Notes: generated by a model from the letters alone, not told the origin. DNA of 64,000 bases from Streptomyces calvus (GCF_006782915.1 NZ_VCNP01000030.1:122219-186218), one strand, 5' to 3'; counted from the stretch's first letter, positions 8,954-20,184 are shown. Made by a program: numbers and translations.

Positions 8954-10507
8954 GTGAACGACCGTCACCCGTCGGGGACCATGCCCCCGGCCGCGGCTTC
9001 CGATGCCTCTTCGGCGCCCTACGCGTCGTACGGCACCCAGGAAGCCCAGTACGGCGACTTCACCACGTACGGCGGTTACGACGCCACCGGTTTTGCCGCC
9101 ACCCACTTCGGCACCGGCGGCCACCCCACCGGAACCTTCGACGCCGACCCCCTGTTCGGCGACCTCCCGGGCAGCGGCCACGACACCGGCGCGTACGACA
9201 CCGGGCACTGGCAGACGGCCGGCCAGGACACCGGGCACTACGACGCGTACGCGGCCCAGCAGCCCGCCGGATACGACACGGGCGGCTACGACAGCACCGC
9301 CTGGACCACCGGCCACCAGCCGGTGGCCGTGATCCCGCAGCAGACCGGCTCGCCCGAGGGGAGCGGCCAGTGGGACGCCAGCGCCTGGGTCCAGCCCGAC
9401 CAGACCGGCAACCCCGCCGACCAGACCCAGCAGTGGGACTGGGGCACGCAGACCTTCGAGAGCGGCGTCTACGACGCCACCCAGTGGAACTCCGCCGGCG
9501 GCGACCCCGCCCAGCCGGCCGCGCAGGACGCGTACGAGCCGCAGGCCGAGTCCTTCGACGCGGGCGCCTACGAGGACGCCGCCACCCGGACCGGCTACGA
9601 GGACCACGAGCAGGCGGGCTACGAGGCCGCCGCGCAGGACGCCTACGAGGATCCCACCGCCCAGCCGGACCCCGCCGACGCCGCGGACCCGACCGCGGTG
9701 CACCTGCTCGACGAGCAGGAGGAGACCGTCCCCGCCCGCCCGCCGCGCGCCGCCTCACGCGCCGGGTCGCGCTCCCGCCGCCGTACGCCCCCCAAGCGCT
9801 CCGCGCTGCTGACGGTGGCCGTGCCCTCGGCGTGCGTGATGGGCGTCGCCGGTATCGCCGCCGCCTCGGTCGGCGACCTGACCGACGACGGCGGCCAGGA
9901 CACGTCGACGACCGCGACGGACGCCCAGCCGGTGAAGCCGTCCGCCGCCAACAACAAGCTGGACACCCAGCTGGAGAGCCTCGCCGCCGGCGCCGACGAC
10001 TTCGCCGACCGGGCCAGCCGCACCCAGGAGCGCATCGACCTCAAGGCGCAGCAGGAGGCCGAGCGCAGGCGGGCGGCCGAGGAGGCGGCCCGCAAGGAGC
10101 GGCTGCGCCCGAAGTTCGCGCTGCCCGTCGCGCAGCACGGCCTCAGCGCCTACTACGGCCAGTCCGGCATCAACTGGATGTCCGTCCACTCCGGCATCGA
10201 CTTCCCCGTCTCGTACGGCGCCACGGTGATGGCCGCGACCGACGGCACGGTGCGCACGCAGTACAACACCGCCTACGGCAACATGATGATCGTGACCGCG
10301 AAGGACGGCACGGAGACGTGGTACTGCCACCTCTCCAGCTACCAGGTCCCCTCCGGCACGACCGTGAAGGCGGGCGACCCGATCGCGTTCTCCGGCAACT
10401 CCGGCAACTCGACCGGCCCGCACCTGCACTTCGAGGTGCGCCCGGGCGGCGGCTCGGCGATCGACCCGCTGGCGTGGCTGCGCAGCCACGGCCTCGACCC
10501 GACGTAA
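8954..10507 (+). CDS. Membrane-anchored M23 family metallopeptidase
   Basis: A 517-residue protein ending in a lysostaphin-type M23 domain. The zinc ligands are visible as HSGID (H412, D416) and HLH (H490, H492). The N-terminal ~275 residues are a Tyr/Gln/Asp/Gly-rich low-complexity cytoplasmic region. A transmembrane helix lies near 283-303 and is followed by an Arg/Glu-rich coiled coil near 365-385. The peptidase domain is thus outside the membrane, where it would cleave peptidoglycan cross-links. I chose GTG 8954; a TTG lies directly before it. Upstream in-frame codons back to 8699 precede the promoter. It belongs to a local group of cell-wall hydrolases together with the two NlpC/P60 genes. 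Confidence 0.88.
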   Translation: MNDRHPSGTMPPAAASDASSAPYASYGTQEAQYGDFTTYGGYDATGFAATHFGTGGHPTGTFDADPLFGDLPGSGHDTGAYDTGHWQTAGQDTGHYDAYAAQQPAGYDTGGYDSTAWTTGHQPVAVIPQQTGSPEGSGQWDASAWVQPDQTGNPADQTQQWDWGTQTFESGVYDATQWNSAGGDPAQPAAQDAYEPQAESFDAGAYEDAATRTGYEDHEQAGYEAAAQDAYEDPTAQPDPADAADPTAVHLLDEQEETVPARPPRAASRAGSRSRRRTPPKRSALLTVAVPSACVMGVAGIAAASVGDLTDDGGQDTSTTATDAQPVKPSAANNKLDTQLESLAAGADDFADRASRTQERIDLKAQQEAERRRAAEEAARKERLRPKFALPVAQHGLSAYYGQSGINWMSVHSGIDFPVSYGATVMAATDGTVRTQYNTAYGNMMIVTAKDGTETWYCHLSSYQVPSGTTVKAGDPIAFSGNSGNSTGPHLHFEVRPGGGSAIDPLAWLRSHGLDPT

Positions 10508-10523
10508 CCCCGGGACCGGCACA

Positions 10524-10546
10524 GCCCCGCGCGTGGTGCGCGGGGC
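10524..10546. terminator. Bidirectional terminator between convergent genes
   Basis: A 9-bp GC-only stem with a 5-nt loop sits in the 55-bp gap between the convergent M23 peptidase and pcrA genes. Confidence 0.6.
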
Positions 10547-10562
10547 CCGGCCTGCTCATCCG

Positions 10563-13046
<2,484 letters not shown>

Positions 13047-13055
13047 CGCTCTCCG

Positions 13056-13078
13056 AGTCTAGGGCGCCCCACCGACAA
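13056..13078 (-). promoter_or_regulatory. RecA-NDp/PafBC-type promoter of pcrA
   Basis: On the minus strand TTGTCGGTG (13078-13070), 8 nt, then TAGACT (13061-13056) matches TTGTCRGTG-N8-TAnnnT without a mismatch. The ATG of pcrA begins 9 nt after the -10, so the transcript is leaderless or nearly so. Confidence 0.85.
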
Positions 13079-13223
13079 CCCGGGCCCGCCCCGGAACATC
13101 GCCGGGATTCCCGGCCCGCCCGGGCACCCCGCGCAACCGTGCACGGTCCAGCAACAGCCCTTCACCCTGCGTCACCCGGGCCCCAAGGTCACGAAAATGT
13201 ATCGGGCATATCACCCACCAACC

Positions 13224-13253
13224 TTCACAGGCACCACACGAGTTGGCTACGGT
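13224..13253 (+). promoter_or_regulatory. Possible promoter upstream of the c-di-AMP riboswitch
   Basis: TTCACA (13224-13229), 18 nt, TACGGT (13248-13253) is a plausible vegetative promoter that would place the riboswitch wholly in the transcript. Confidence 0.35.
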
Positions 13254-13299
13254 GCGGACGGGCCGCTCGACCCCCACCGGCGAACCCCGCCGGGCCGCG

Positions 13300-13475
13300 C
13301 GGCCTCCGCCGAATCCGTCACTGCCCACCCGGCAGCCGGAGCCGGGGACCCGTCGAACCCCTGGGGTGAATCGGCCCACTCCCTCGCGGAGCGGCCGTAG
13401 GGCAACCCTTCCGAGCAGCCGCCCGTACCCTCCCCCAGTGCCTGAACGGCCTGGGAGGGACTCCCACCGCTGACC
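13300..13475 (+). ncRNA. ydaO/yuaA-type c-di-AMP riboswitch
   Basis: The leader of the NlpC/P60 gene contains the conserved blocks of the actinobacterial ydaO aptamer in order: GCCGAATCCGTCA near 13308-13320, GCAGCCGGAGCCGGGGAC near 13332-13349, TCGAACCCC-TGGGGTGAATCGG near 13353-13374, and TAGGGCAACCCTTCCGAGC near 13398-13416. A CCCTCCC/GGGAGGG helix near 13428-13460 may act as the expression platform. This class binds c-di-AMP and usually turns off cell-wall hydrolase or resuscitation-factor genes when the messenger is abundant. The exact ends are approximate. Confidence 0.85.
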
Positions 13476-13508
13476 CGGCAGGCGGAGCAGTGGAAGGAGT
13501 CGCCTCCC

Positions 13509-14687
13509 TTGGCGTCGCACCGCAAGTCGCGCACCCCCGGCCCGCGCGTGGCAGGCATACGGACCCCGGCCCTGGCCACGGCCGCGCTGACCTCCGTGGC
13601 CCTGCTCTCCCAGACCGCCAACGCCGCCCCCACGGACGACGACAAGCCGAGCCTGGAGGAGGTCGAGAGGAAGGTCGACGATCTCTACCGGCAGGCGGAG
13701 TCGGCGACCGAGAAGTACAACGCGGCCAAGGAGCGGACCGCCAAGCAGCGCAAGCGCGTCGACACGCTCCTCGACGACGTGGCCAAGCGCACCCAGAGGC
13801 TCAACGAGGCGCGGGAGGAACTGGGTTCCTTCGCCGCCGCCCAGTACCGGACCGGCGCCGGCATCCCCGACACGGCGACCTTCCTGCTCGCGGACTCCCC
13901 GCAGGACGTCTTCGACCAGCGGCAGCTGATGGACCGGATGACCGGCCGCCAGAATGAAGCGGTCGACGACTACGTCACGCAGCAGTCCGAGACGATGAGG
14001 ACGCGGCAGGAGGCCACCAAGAGCCTCGAGACGCTCACCGAGTCCCAGGGCGACCTGAAGACGGCCAAGGCCACCGTCCAGAGGAAGCTCACCGACGCGC
14101 GTGAGCTGATGGCGAAGCTGACCGCCGAGGAGAAGGCGCGGCTCGCGGCGATCGAGAAGGAGAAGCGGGAGGAGGCCGCCCGCAAGGCCGCCGAGCTGGC
14201 CAGGCAGCAGCAGGCGCAGCGCGAGGCCGCGCAGCAGGACAGCGGTGCCGGGACGCAGGACACGTCGGGATCCGGATCCTCCGGTTCTTCCGGTTCGACC
14301 ACCGCTCCCCCGGCCGACGCCTCGTACGCGACCAAGGCCGAGAAGGCCCTCGCCTTCGCCCGCGCGCAGATCGGCAAGCCGTACGTCTGGGGCGCCACCG
14401 GCCCCGACTCCTACGACTGCTCCGGCCTCACCCAGGGCGCCTGGAAGTCCGCCGGCGTCACCCTGCCGCGCACGACCTACGACCAGGTCGACGCCGGCAC
14501 CACGGTCCCCGTCTCCCAGGCCCAGCCCGGTGACCTGGTCTTCTTCTACGACGACGTCACCCACGTGGGCATCTACATCGGCAACGGCAAGATGATCCAC
14601 GCCCCGAAGCCCGGCACGTACGTCCGCGAGGAGTCGATCTTCTACGACGGGGAGTCCTCCATCCACAGCGTGGTACGCCCGGCCTGA
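13509..14687 (+). CDS. Secreted NlpC/P60 peptidoglycan endopeptidase
   Basis: A 392-residue secreted hydrolase. A basic N-terminus and hydrophobic stretch ending near AANAAPT form a signal peptide. Residues ~40-240 are a long coiled coil rich in Glu, Lys and Arg, and a Ser/Gly linker follows near 255-270. The C-terminal NlpC/P60 domain has C304 in YDCSG and H352 in THVGIY. It cleaves D-gamma-glutamyl-meso-diaminopimelate bonds in cell-wall stem peptides. I chose the TTG at 13509 because AAGGAG stands 8 nt before it. The riboswitch immediately upstream indicates control by c-di-AMP. It resembles RipA-type enzymes and the paralogue at 15434. Confidence 0.9.
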   Translation: MASHRKSRTPGPRVAGIRTPALATAALTSVALLSQTANAAPTDDDKPSLEEVERKVDDLYRQAESATEKYNAAKERTAKQRKRVDTLLDDVAKRTQRLNEAREELGSFAAAQYRTGAGIPDTATFLLADSPQDVFDQRQLMDRMTGRQNEAVDDYVTQQSETMRTRQEATKSLETLTESQGDLKTAKATVQRKLTDARELMAKLTAEEKARLAAIEKEKREEAARKAAELARQQQAQREAAQQDSGAGTQDTSGSGSSGSSGSTTAPPADASYATKAEKALAFARAQIGKPYVWGATGPDSYDCSGLTQGAWKSAGVTLPRTTYDQVDAGTTVPVSQAQPGDLVFFYDDVTHVGIYIGNGKMIHAPKPGTYVREESIFYDGESSIHSVVRPA

Positions 14688-14719
14688 CCCGCCCGGTCTT
14701 CGTCAGCTGCGCTAAGCGG

Positions 14720-15073
14720 TCAGGTCCAGAGCACCGCGATGAAGACGTTCGCCGTGGTCAGCAGGCCGACCAGGCCGAACAGGCCCTTCTCCGCCTTCTC
14801 CTCGTCCCGCTTCACATAGACCAGGCCGAGGATCACGATCAGCAGGGCCAGCTTCACGCCGATCTTGATGTTGTCGACGGGCTGGTCGTCGGCCTGGTTG
14901 AGGCCGACCAGGATCACACCGGTGACCAGCATCGTCAGCGCGCCGTGCAGCATCGCGGGGCTGAAGCGGGCGGTGCCCTCGCCCATCGCCTTCATCTGGG
15001 TGAGGAAGCCGCCGAGCAGCGACGCGATGCCGATGATGTGCAGGCCGACGAAGAGGTGGATGAGTACGTCCAT
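14720..15073 (-). CDS. Small integral membrane protein of unknown function
   Basis: A 117-residue, very hydrophobic protein with about four predicted transmembrane segments (LIHLFVGLHIIGIASLLGGF, MLHGALTMLVTGVILVG, VKLALLIVILGLVYV and a C-terminal segment ending IAVLWT). No catalytic motif is apparent. The ATG at 15073 is used; an in-frame ATG at 15103 would add ten residues. It converges with the NlpC/P60 gene. Such proteins are conserved in Streptomyces but I do not recognise a function. Confidence 0.75.
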   Translation of the reverse strand: MDVLIHLFVGLHIIGIASLLGGFLTQMKAMGEGTARFSPAMLHGALTMLVTGVILVGLNQADDQPVDNIKIGVKLALLIVILGLVYVKRDEEKAEKGLFGLVGLLTTANVFIAVLWT

Positions 15074-15433
15074 GAGGCCGGAGCCTAGCCACACCCGCCC
15101 CATAGCACTCCGGTGCCCTCCCCGTTCCCTCCTTCGCCGCTTCGGTCATCGCCCTGGGTGAAGGCGACGGAGCCGGGGCCCGATCACGGTCACTTACGGT
15201 CACCAGCGGTCCGCACGGGCCAGTTCCGCACAACCCGTCACCGGCGCCGCGGGCCCGGACCTAGCGTCCTCCACCAGGTGACCGGCTCTCACCACCGCCG
15301 CCCGGGCCAGGGGCTGCGGCCGGCCACCACCGCCGGGACGGCCCGGTGGCGGACGGCTCCCCCGTGCCCACGCCGCCGGACCACCGGACACCAGTCCGCC
15401 CTCGCGCGGTCGTCGGAAAGGACGGGAGTCCAG
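15074..15433. other. 360-bp intergenic region before the second NlpC/P60 gene
   Basis: It lies between two divergent genes. A TAGCGT at 15262-15267 could be a -10 for the downstream gene. I looked for and did not find the ydaO aptamer blocks seen in front of the paralogue at 13509. Confidence 0.35.
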
Positions 15434-16495
15434 GTGGCAGCGCACCGCAGGTCCCCACAGCGCCCGGCGGGCGGCGCCACGGCCCGCGCGGCCGCCGCCG
15501 TCGCCCTCGCCGGTGCGGCCGCCGCGACCGGCTTCGACGGACCGGCGCACGCCGAACCGCAGCGGACCCCGGATGAGGTCAGGGCCGAGGTGGCCAGGCT
15601 GTACCGGGAGGCGGAGGCCGCCACCGAGAAGTACAACGGCGCGAAGGAGAAGGCGGAGTCGGCGCGGCGGCGGCTGCGCGCACTGCAGGACGAGCGGGCC
15701 CGCCGGGAGGACCGGCTGAACTCCGCTCGCGCCGCCCTGGGTTCGGCCGCGGCGGCGCAGTACCGCGCGGGCGGCATGGACCCGGCCCTGCGACTCCTCC
15801 TGTCCGAGGACCCGGACGGCTATCTGGAGGGCGCCGCGCTCACCGAACGCGCGGACGACCGCCGGCGGGCCGCGGTGGAACGCCTCCGCGGACAGCTGCG
15901 GGAGATCGAGCAGTTGCGGGGAGCCGCACGCATCGAGGTGACGTCGCTGACGTCCCGCCGCGCCGAACTGGACCGGCACACGAAGACGATCACCGGCAAG
16001 CTGACCGCCGCCCGCCGGCTGCTGTCGCGGCTGCCGCCGGAGCACCGGGCCGACCTCACCGACGGCACCGACCGCTCCGCACGCTCCTCGGCGGACCTCC
16101 GCGACGGCCCGACCGTCCCCGGCGCCGTCACCGCCGCGGCGCCCGGCCCCCGCGCGGCGCAGGCCGTTGCCTACGCCTACCGGAAACTCGGCAGCCCTTA
16201 TGTGTGGGGCGCGACCGGTCCCGACGCCTTCGACTGCTCGGGGCTCGTCCAGGCCGCCTACCGCTCCGCCGGCGTCTCGCTGCCCCGCACCACCTACGCC
16301 CAGATCGACGCCGGACGCCGGATCCCGCGGTCCCAACTGCTCCCCGGCGACCTGGTGTTCTTCTACTCCGGCATCAGTCACGTCGGCATCTACGTCGGCA
16401 ACGGCCGGATGATCCACGCCCCGAACCCCTCGGCCCCGGTGCGGAAGGCCCCGATCGACGCGATGCCGTTCGCGGGAGCGACGCGCGTGACCTGA
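15434..16495 (+). CDS. Secreted NlpC/P60 peptidoglycan endopeptidase (second copy)
   Basis: A 353-residue paralogue of the preceding hydrolase with the same layout: signal peptide (cleavage near AHAEP), coiled coil of about 180 residues, then an NlpC/P60 domain with C268 in FDCSG and H316 in SHVGIY. The start is GTG 15434, with GGGAG 5 nt upstream. The linker is shorter than in the first copy. Both copies carry the RLNEAREELG/RLNSARAALG-type sequence in the coil, so they probably arose by duplication. In contrast to the first copy there is no recognisable riboswitch, so the two would be regulated differently. Confidence 0.88.
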   Translation: MAAHRRSPQRPAGGATARAAAAVALAGAAAATGFDGPAHAEPQRTPDEVRAEVARLYREAEAATEKYNGAKEKAESARRRLRALQDERARREDRLNSARAALGSAAAAQYRAGGMDPALRLLLSEDPDGYLEGAALTERADDRRRAAVERLRGQLREIEQLRGAARIEVTSLTSRRAELDRHTKTITGKLTAARRLLSRLPPEHRADLTDGTDRSARSSADLRDGPTVPGAVTAAAPGPRAAQAVAYAYRKLGSPYVWGATGPDAFDCSGLVQAAYRSAGVSLPRTTYAQIDAGRRIPRSQLLPGDLVFFYSGISHVGIYVGNGRMIHAPNPSAPVRKAPIDAMPFAGATRVT

Positions 16496-16497
16496 AC

Positions 16498-16515
16498 GGC
16501 CCGGCGGGCCGGGCC
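16498..16515. terminator. Short bidirectional terminator hairpin
   Basis: An 18-nt GC-only perfect palindrome (arms 16498-16505 and 16508-16515) occupies the 25-bp gap between the convergent NlpC/P60 and response-regulator genes. Confidence 0.5.
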
Positions 16516-16520
16516 CCGGC

Positions 16521-17261
16521 TCACACCAGCCGGCGTGCCGTCGCCCAGCGGGTCAGTTCGTGGCGGTTGGACAGCTGGAGCTTGCGCAGCACCGCGGAGA
16601 CATGGGACTCGACCGTCTTCACCGAGATGAACAGCTGCTTGGCGATCTCCTTGTACGCATAGCCGCGGGCGATCAGCCGCAGTACCTCGCGCTCACGCTG
16701 GGTAAGACGGTCGAGGTCCTCGTCGACCGGCGGGGCGTCGGTGGAGGCGAAGGCGTCCAGCACGAACCCGGCCAGCCGCGGCGAGAAGACCGCGTCGCCC
16801 TCCTGGACCCGGAAGATGGAGTCGACCAGGTCGGTGCCGGTGATGGTCTTGGTCACGTATCCGCGGGCACCGCCCCGGATCACGCCGATGACGTCCTCCG
16901 CCGCGTCCGACACGGACAGCGCCAGGAAGCGGACCGGCTGCTCGGCGTCCGCCATCAACGGGGCGCACCGGCGCAGCACTTCCACGCCGCCGCCACCGGG
17001 CAGGTGCACGTCGAGGAGGACCACCTCGGGGCGGGTCGCGGTGATGACCGTGACCGCCTGGTCGACGTCGGCGGCCTCGCCGACCACCTCGACTCCCGTC
17101 CGGTCGGTCTGCCCGATCTCGGCCTGGACTCCGGTGCGGAACATACGGTGGTCGTCGACGAGGACGACGCGTACACGACGCCCGGCGCCGTCGGCCGGTT
17201 CCCCGGTCTCGGCCGCCCCCGCCGGTCCCGCCGTTCCGTTCGCCTCGGTCGGCTCGCTCAT
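16521..17261 (-). CDS. LuxR-family response regulator (EsrR-like)
   Basis: A 246-residue NarL/LuxR response regulator. After a ~25-residue Ala/Glu tail, the receiver domain shows D36-D37, the phospho-acceptor D84 in LLDVHLP, a conserved Ser in LALSVSD and K at YVTK. The helix-turn-helix is LTQREREVLRLIARGYAYKE and onward (about 182-235). The ATG overlaps the kinase stop (ATGA), so the pair is translationally coupled. With the PspC-containing kinase and the divergent PspC protein it makes an arrangement like C. glutamicum EsrISR, which senses cell-envelope damage. It probably binds the TCAGGG boxes at 18586-18673, which is inference. Confidence 0.9.
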   Translation of the reverse strand: MSEPTEANGTAGPAGAAETGEPADGAGRRVRVVLVDDHRMFRTGVQAEIGQTDRTGVEVVGEAADVDQAVTVITATRPEVVLLDVHLPGGGGVEVLRRCAPLMADAEQPVRFLALSVSDAAEDVIGVIRGGARGYVTKTITGTDLVDSIFRVQEGDAVFSPRLAGFVLDAFASTDAPPVDEDLDRLTQREREVLRLIARGYAYKEIAKQLFISVKTVESHVSAVLRKLQLSNRHELTRWATARRLV

Positions 17262-18550
17262 GACGTCTTCTCCGCCCTCTCCATCTCCAGCTCGACCTCC
17301 GTGCCGCCGTCGGGCACCGCGCGCAGTCGCGCCGTGCCGCCGTTGCGCTCCATGCGGCCGATGATCGATTCTCTGACGCCCATGCGGTCGGCGGGTATCG
17401 AGTCGAGGTCGAAGCCCGGGCCGCGGTCCCGTACGGACACGAAGACCGTGCTCCCCTCGACTTCGGCGTAGACCTGCACCGCACCTCCCTCGCCACCGTA
17501 CTTGGCGGCGTTGACCATCGCTTCGCGCGCCGCCTGCATCTGTGCGCCGATTCTCTCGTCGAGCGGGCAGTCGCCCACGACGACGACCTCGATGGGGACC
17601 CCGTGCTTGTCCTCCACCTCGGCGGCGTTGCGCTTCACGGCCTCGGCGAGGGTCGTGGGTTCGTCGTCCTCGTCCTTTCCGTTGCCCTCCGGTCTGTAGA
17701 GCCAGGCGCGCAGGTCGCGTTCCTGGGCCCGGGCCAGACGGCGCACTTCGCCCGGGTTGTCGGCGTTGCGCTGTATCAGGGTCAGGGTGTGCAGCACCGA
17801 GTCGTGGACGTGGGCGGCGACCTCCGCCCGTTCCTGGGCGCGGATGCGCATCAGGCGCTCCTCGGACAGGTCCTGCGTCATGCGCACCAGGTAGGGGCCG
17901 GCGAGGAGCGTTATGCCGACGAGGACGGCGAGGGCTGCCTGGAGCACCGAGCCGAGGTGGCTGCCGGAGCCCCGCAGGACGAAGATGCCGGAGGCGCCGG
18001 CCGTCACCAGCAGCACACCGGCCACGGCCCGCAGCAGTGTGACGGTGCGGCGGCGCCGGCCGACCTCCATCCAGCGTGCCCGGCGCGCGTTGTCCGCCTG
18101 CCGCCAGACCAGGGCGACACCCGCGCCGACCAGCACGGTCGGCCACAGATAGGCCCTGGCGCCGCTGCTCAGGTTCACATTGCCGACGAAGATCATGGCC
18201 ACCACGACCATGAGGAGCAGGGCGACGATCTGGCCCTTGTCGGGTCGGCGGGCGACCAGCCGGCGTCTGCCGTCCGGGGAGGTCTCGGCCGTCACCGGCG
18301 AGGGCGGCTTCTGCGCCTCCACGCCTCCGACGCCCAGCGGTACGAAGAACCAGAACGCGGCGTACAGCAGCGCGCCCAGACCGTCGGCCATGAACAGGCC
18401 GACGAAGACGAGGCGCACCCAGATCACGGGCAGCCCGAGGTGCCCGGCGAGCCCCCGTGCCGCACCACCGAGCCAGCGTCCGTCACTGCTGCGGTAGAGC
18501 TTGCGCGGCGGCCGCGGATCGGTGACTGGCGCTGCTGCGGCTTCCGACAT
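17258..18550 (-). CDS. Envelope-stress sensor histidine kinase with N-terminal PspC domain (EsrS-like)
   Basis: A 430-residue membrane kinase. Residues 17-75 are a PspC domain with a transmembrane helix. Several more membrane segments follow (about 107-125, 135-150, 168-195 and 205-222). A HisKA_3 box places the phosphorylated His at 249 (HVHDSVLHTLT), and a C-terminal HATPase segment has REAMVNAAKYGG and DRGPGFD. The first ATG with local context is 18550; an upstream in-frame start at 18586 would lie within a putative operator. The fusion of PspC to a NarX-type kinase core is the hallmark of EsrS-type sensors. Its partner regulator is encoded immediately downstream with a 4-bp overlap. Confidence 0.9.
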   Translation of the reverse strand: MSEAAAAPVTDPRPPRKLYRSSDGRWLGGAARGLAGHLGLPVIWVRLVFVGLFMADGLGALLYAAFWFFVPLGVGGVEAQKPPSPVTAETSPDGRRRLVARRPDKGQIVALLLMVVVAMIFVGNVNLSSGARAYLWPTVLVGAGVALVWRQADNARRARWMEVGRRRRTVTLLRAVAGVLLVTAGASGIFVLRGSGSHLGSVLQAALAVLVGITLLAGPYLVRMTQDLSEERLMRIRAQERAEVAAHVHDSVLHTLTLIQRNADNPGEVRRLARAQERDLRAWLYRPEGNGKDEDDEPTTLAEAVKRNAAEVEDKHGVPIEVVVVGDCPLDERIGAQMQAAREAMVNAAKYGGEGGAVQVYAEVEGSTVFVSVRDRGPGFDLDSIPADRMGVRESIIGRMERNGGTARLRAVPDGGTEVELEMERAEKTS

Positions 18551-18585
18551 GCCAATGATGGTCACACGCGCGAAGTGCCGGAGCA

Positions 18586-18673
18586 TCAGGGTCGGCCCCC
18601 GAGACTCCCCTGATCTCCGCCTCCCCGGCCCGTCGAACGCTCCCCGGTCGCCGGTCAGGGGCCGATATCAGGG
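18586..18673. promoter_or_regulatory. Cluster of four TCAGGG boxes in the kinase/PspC divergent promoter
   Basis: TCAGGG occurs at 18586-18591, 18655-18660 and 18668-18673, and its complement CCCTGA at 18608-18613. Two copies sit in an extended ATCAGGGTC(C)GGCC context. All lie in the 179 bp between the divergent genes and are candidates for response-regulator binding. Confidence 0.5.
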
Positions 18674-18729
18674 TCCGGCCAGGGTCGTACCGACTGCCGC
18701 GGCGGCGACCCGCCCGTCACCATGGACTC

Positions 18730-20184
18730 ATGACCGATCACCAGCACGCCGCGACGGGTCCGGGACCCGGCTCCGGCCCGCGCGCCTCCGAGGGCGCCGG
18801 GCCGCAGGATGCCGCGCCCGCCGCGGACCAGTCCCGCGCGCACGGCCGCACGGGCGCGCAGCAGGAGGGAGCGACGGCGCCTCCCCCGAAACCGTCCGCC
18901 GGGGCCGATCCGGCGGACGCCGGCCACCGCTTCCGGCGCGACCGCCGGCACCGGATGCTCGGCGGGGTGTGCGCCGGGCTCGGCCGGCAGTGCGACATGG
19001 ACCCGGTGATCTTCCGCATCACGCTCGCTGTCCTGTCCGCGACCGGCGGCTTCGGCCTCATCTTCTACGGGTTCGCCTGGCTTTTCGTCCCGTACGACGA
19101 CGAGGAGGAGAACGGGATCCGCAGGCTGCTGACCGGTCGGGTCGACGGCCACACCCTGACGGCCGTGCTGTTCGCGCTGGTCGGCTGCGGCGTCTTCCTC
19201 ACCATGCTGAGCAACGACGGCGTGCTGAGCTTCGCCGTCATACTGTCGCTGCTGCTGGCCGGTGCCGGGTACTGGTCCCGTCGGCGCGGCACCCCCAGCC
19301 CCGATCACCTGGCCTCGCAGGCCGTCGCCGACGCACCGCCGGAGCCGCAGGCACCGCCGGTTCCCGCAGCCTTCTCCTCCTGGTGGCGCGAGCCCATCGT
19401 CAAGGACGGCACCCACGTCGGCGGCACGGGCTATCTGTGGGGCCCCCGGGACTCGCACGACATGGACGTCGCGGCAGCCGTCAACATCAGCCTCGGCACC
19501 TACACCCGCACCGGCGACCGCGCCCGAGCGCCACGTCCCGCGCCGATGCCGCGCGGACCCCGCGGCATCGGTGGCCGGATCTTCCTGCTCGCGCTGCTCG
19601 CGGGCAGCCTCGGCACCGGACTGACCTGGGACGAGCAGTCGCTCGGCACCAGCCTGCAGACCGGACTGGCGTGCGCGCTCGCCGTGTTCGGCATCGGCGT
19701 GGCCGTCAGCTCGTTCCTCGGCCGCACCGGGGCGGGGTCGATCGTCCTGGCGGTCGTCACGGCGGGCCTGCTCGCCGGCTCCGCCGCCCTTCCCAAGGAC
19801 ATCGGCACCGACTGGAGGCGCACCACCTGGGAGCCCGCCTCGGTCGCGCAGATACGCCCGGCGTACGAGGTGGGCACGGGCAACGGCCTCCTCGACCTGT
19901 CCTCGATACGCGTCCCCGAGGGCAGCACGGTCACGACCCGGGCCGATGTGGGACTGGGACGGATCCATGTGATCGTGCCCAGGGACGTGACCGTGAGGCT
20001 GAGCATCGACGTCGGGGTGGGCGACATCCAGTTGCCGGGCGAGAGGCAGAAGGACGTGGACGTGGCACCGGGCCGACACGAGGAGCTGACCCTGTCCCCA
20101 CCGGACGGTGTCGGGAAGGCGGGCACCGTGGACCTGGAACTCCAGGTCGGGGCGGGACAGGCGGAGGTCAGCCGTGCGTCATGA
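18730..20184 (+). CDS. PspC-domain membrane protein with LiaF-like C-terminus (EsrI-like)
   Basis: A 484-residue protein. Residues 1-65 are a disordered Pro/Gly/Ala region. A PspC domain with a membrane helix covers about 66-122. Additional membrane segments follow near 140-175 and 275-350. The C-terminal ~110 residues form the beta-rich LiaF/toast_rack-like region (RADVGLGRIHVIVPRDV, DVGVGDIQLPGE). PspC/LiaF proteins typically restrain a cognate kinase until envelope damage occurs. Divergent placement from the PspC kinase supports an inhibitor role like EsrI. The ATG at 18730 follows a weak ribosome site. Confidence 0.85.
   Translation: MTDHQHAATGPGPGSGPRASEGAGPQDAAPAADQSRAHGRTGAQQEGATAPPPKPSAGADPADAGHRFRRDRRHRMLGGVCAGLGRQCDMDPVIFRITLAVLSATGGFGLIFYGFAWLFVPYDDEEENGIRRLLTGRVDGHTLTAVLFALVGCGVFLTMLSNDGVLSFAVILSLLLAGAGYWSRRRGTPSPDHLASQAVADAPPEPQAPPVPAAFSSWWREPIVKDGTHVGGTGYLWGPRDSHDMDVAAAVNISLGTYTRTGDRARAPRPAPMPRGPRGIGGRIFLLALLAGSLGTGLTWDEQSLGTSLQTGLACALAVFGIGVAVSSFLGRTGAGSIVLAVVTAGLLAGSAALPKDIGTDWRRTTWEPASVAQIRPAYEVGTGNGLLDLSSIRVPEGSTVTTRADVGLGRIHVIVPRDVTVRLSIDVGVGDIQLPGERQKDVDVAPGRHEELTLSPPDGVGKAGTVDLELQVGAGQAEVSRAS

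Noticed and set aside
15074..15433. A second c-di-AMP riboswitch before the 15434 NlpC/P60 gene
   Set aside because: The conserved aptamer blocks (GGGGTGAATC, TAGGGCAACCC) are absent.
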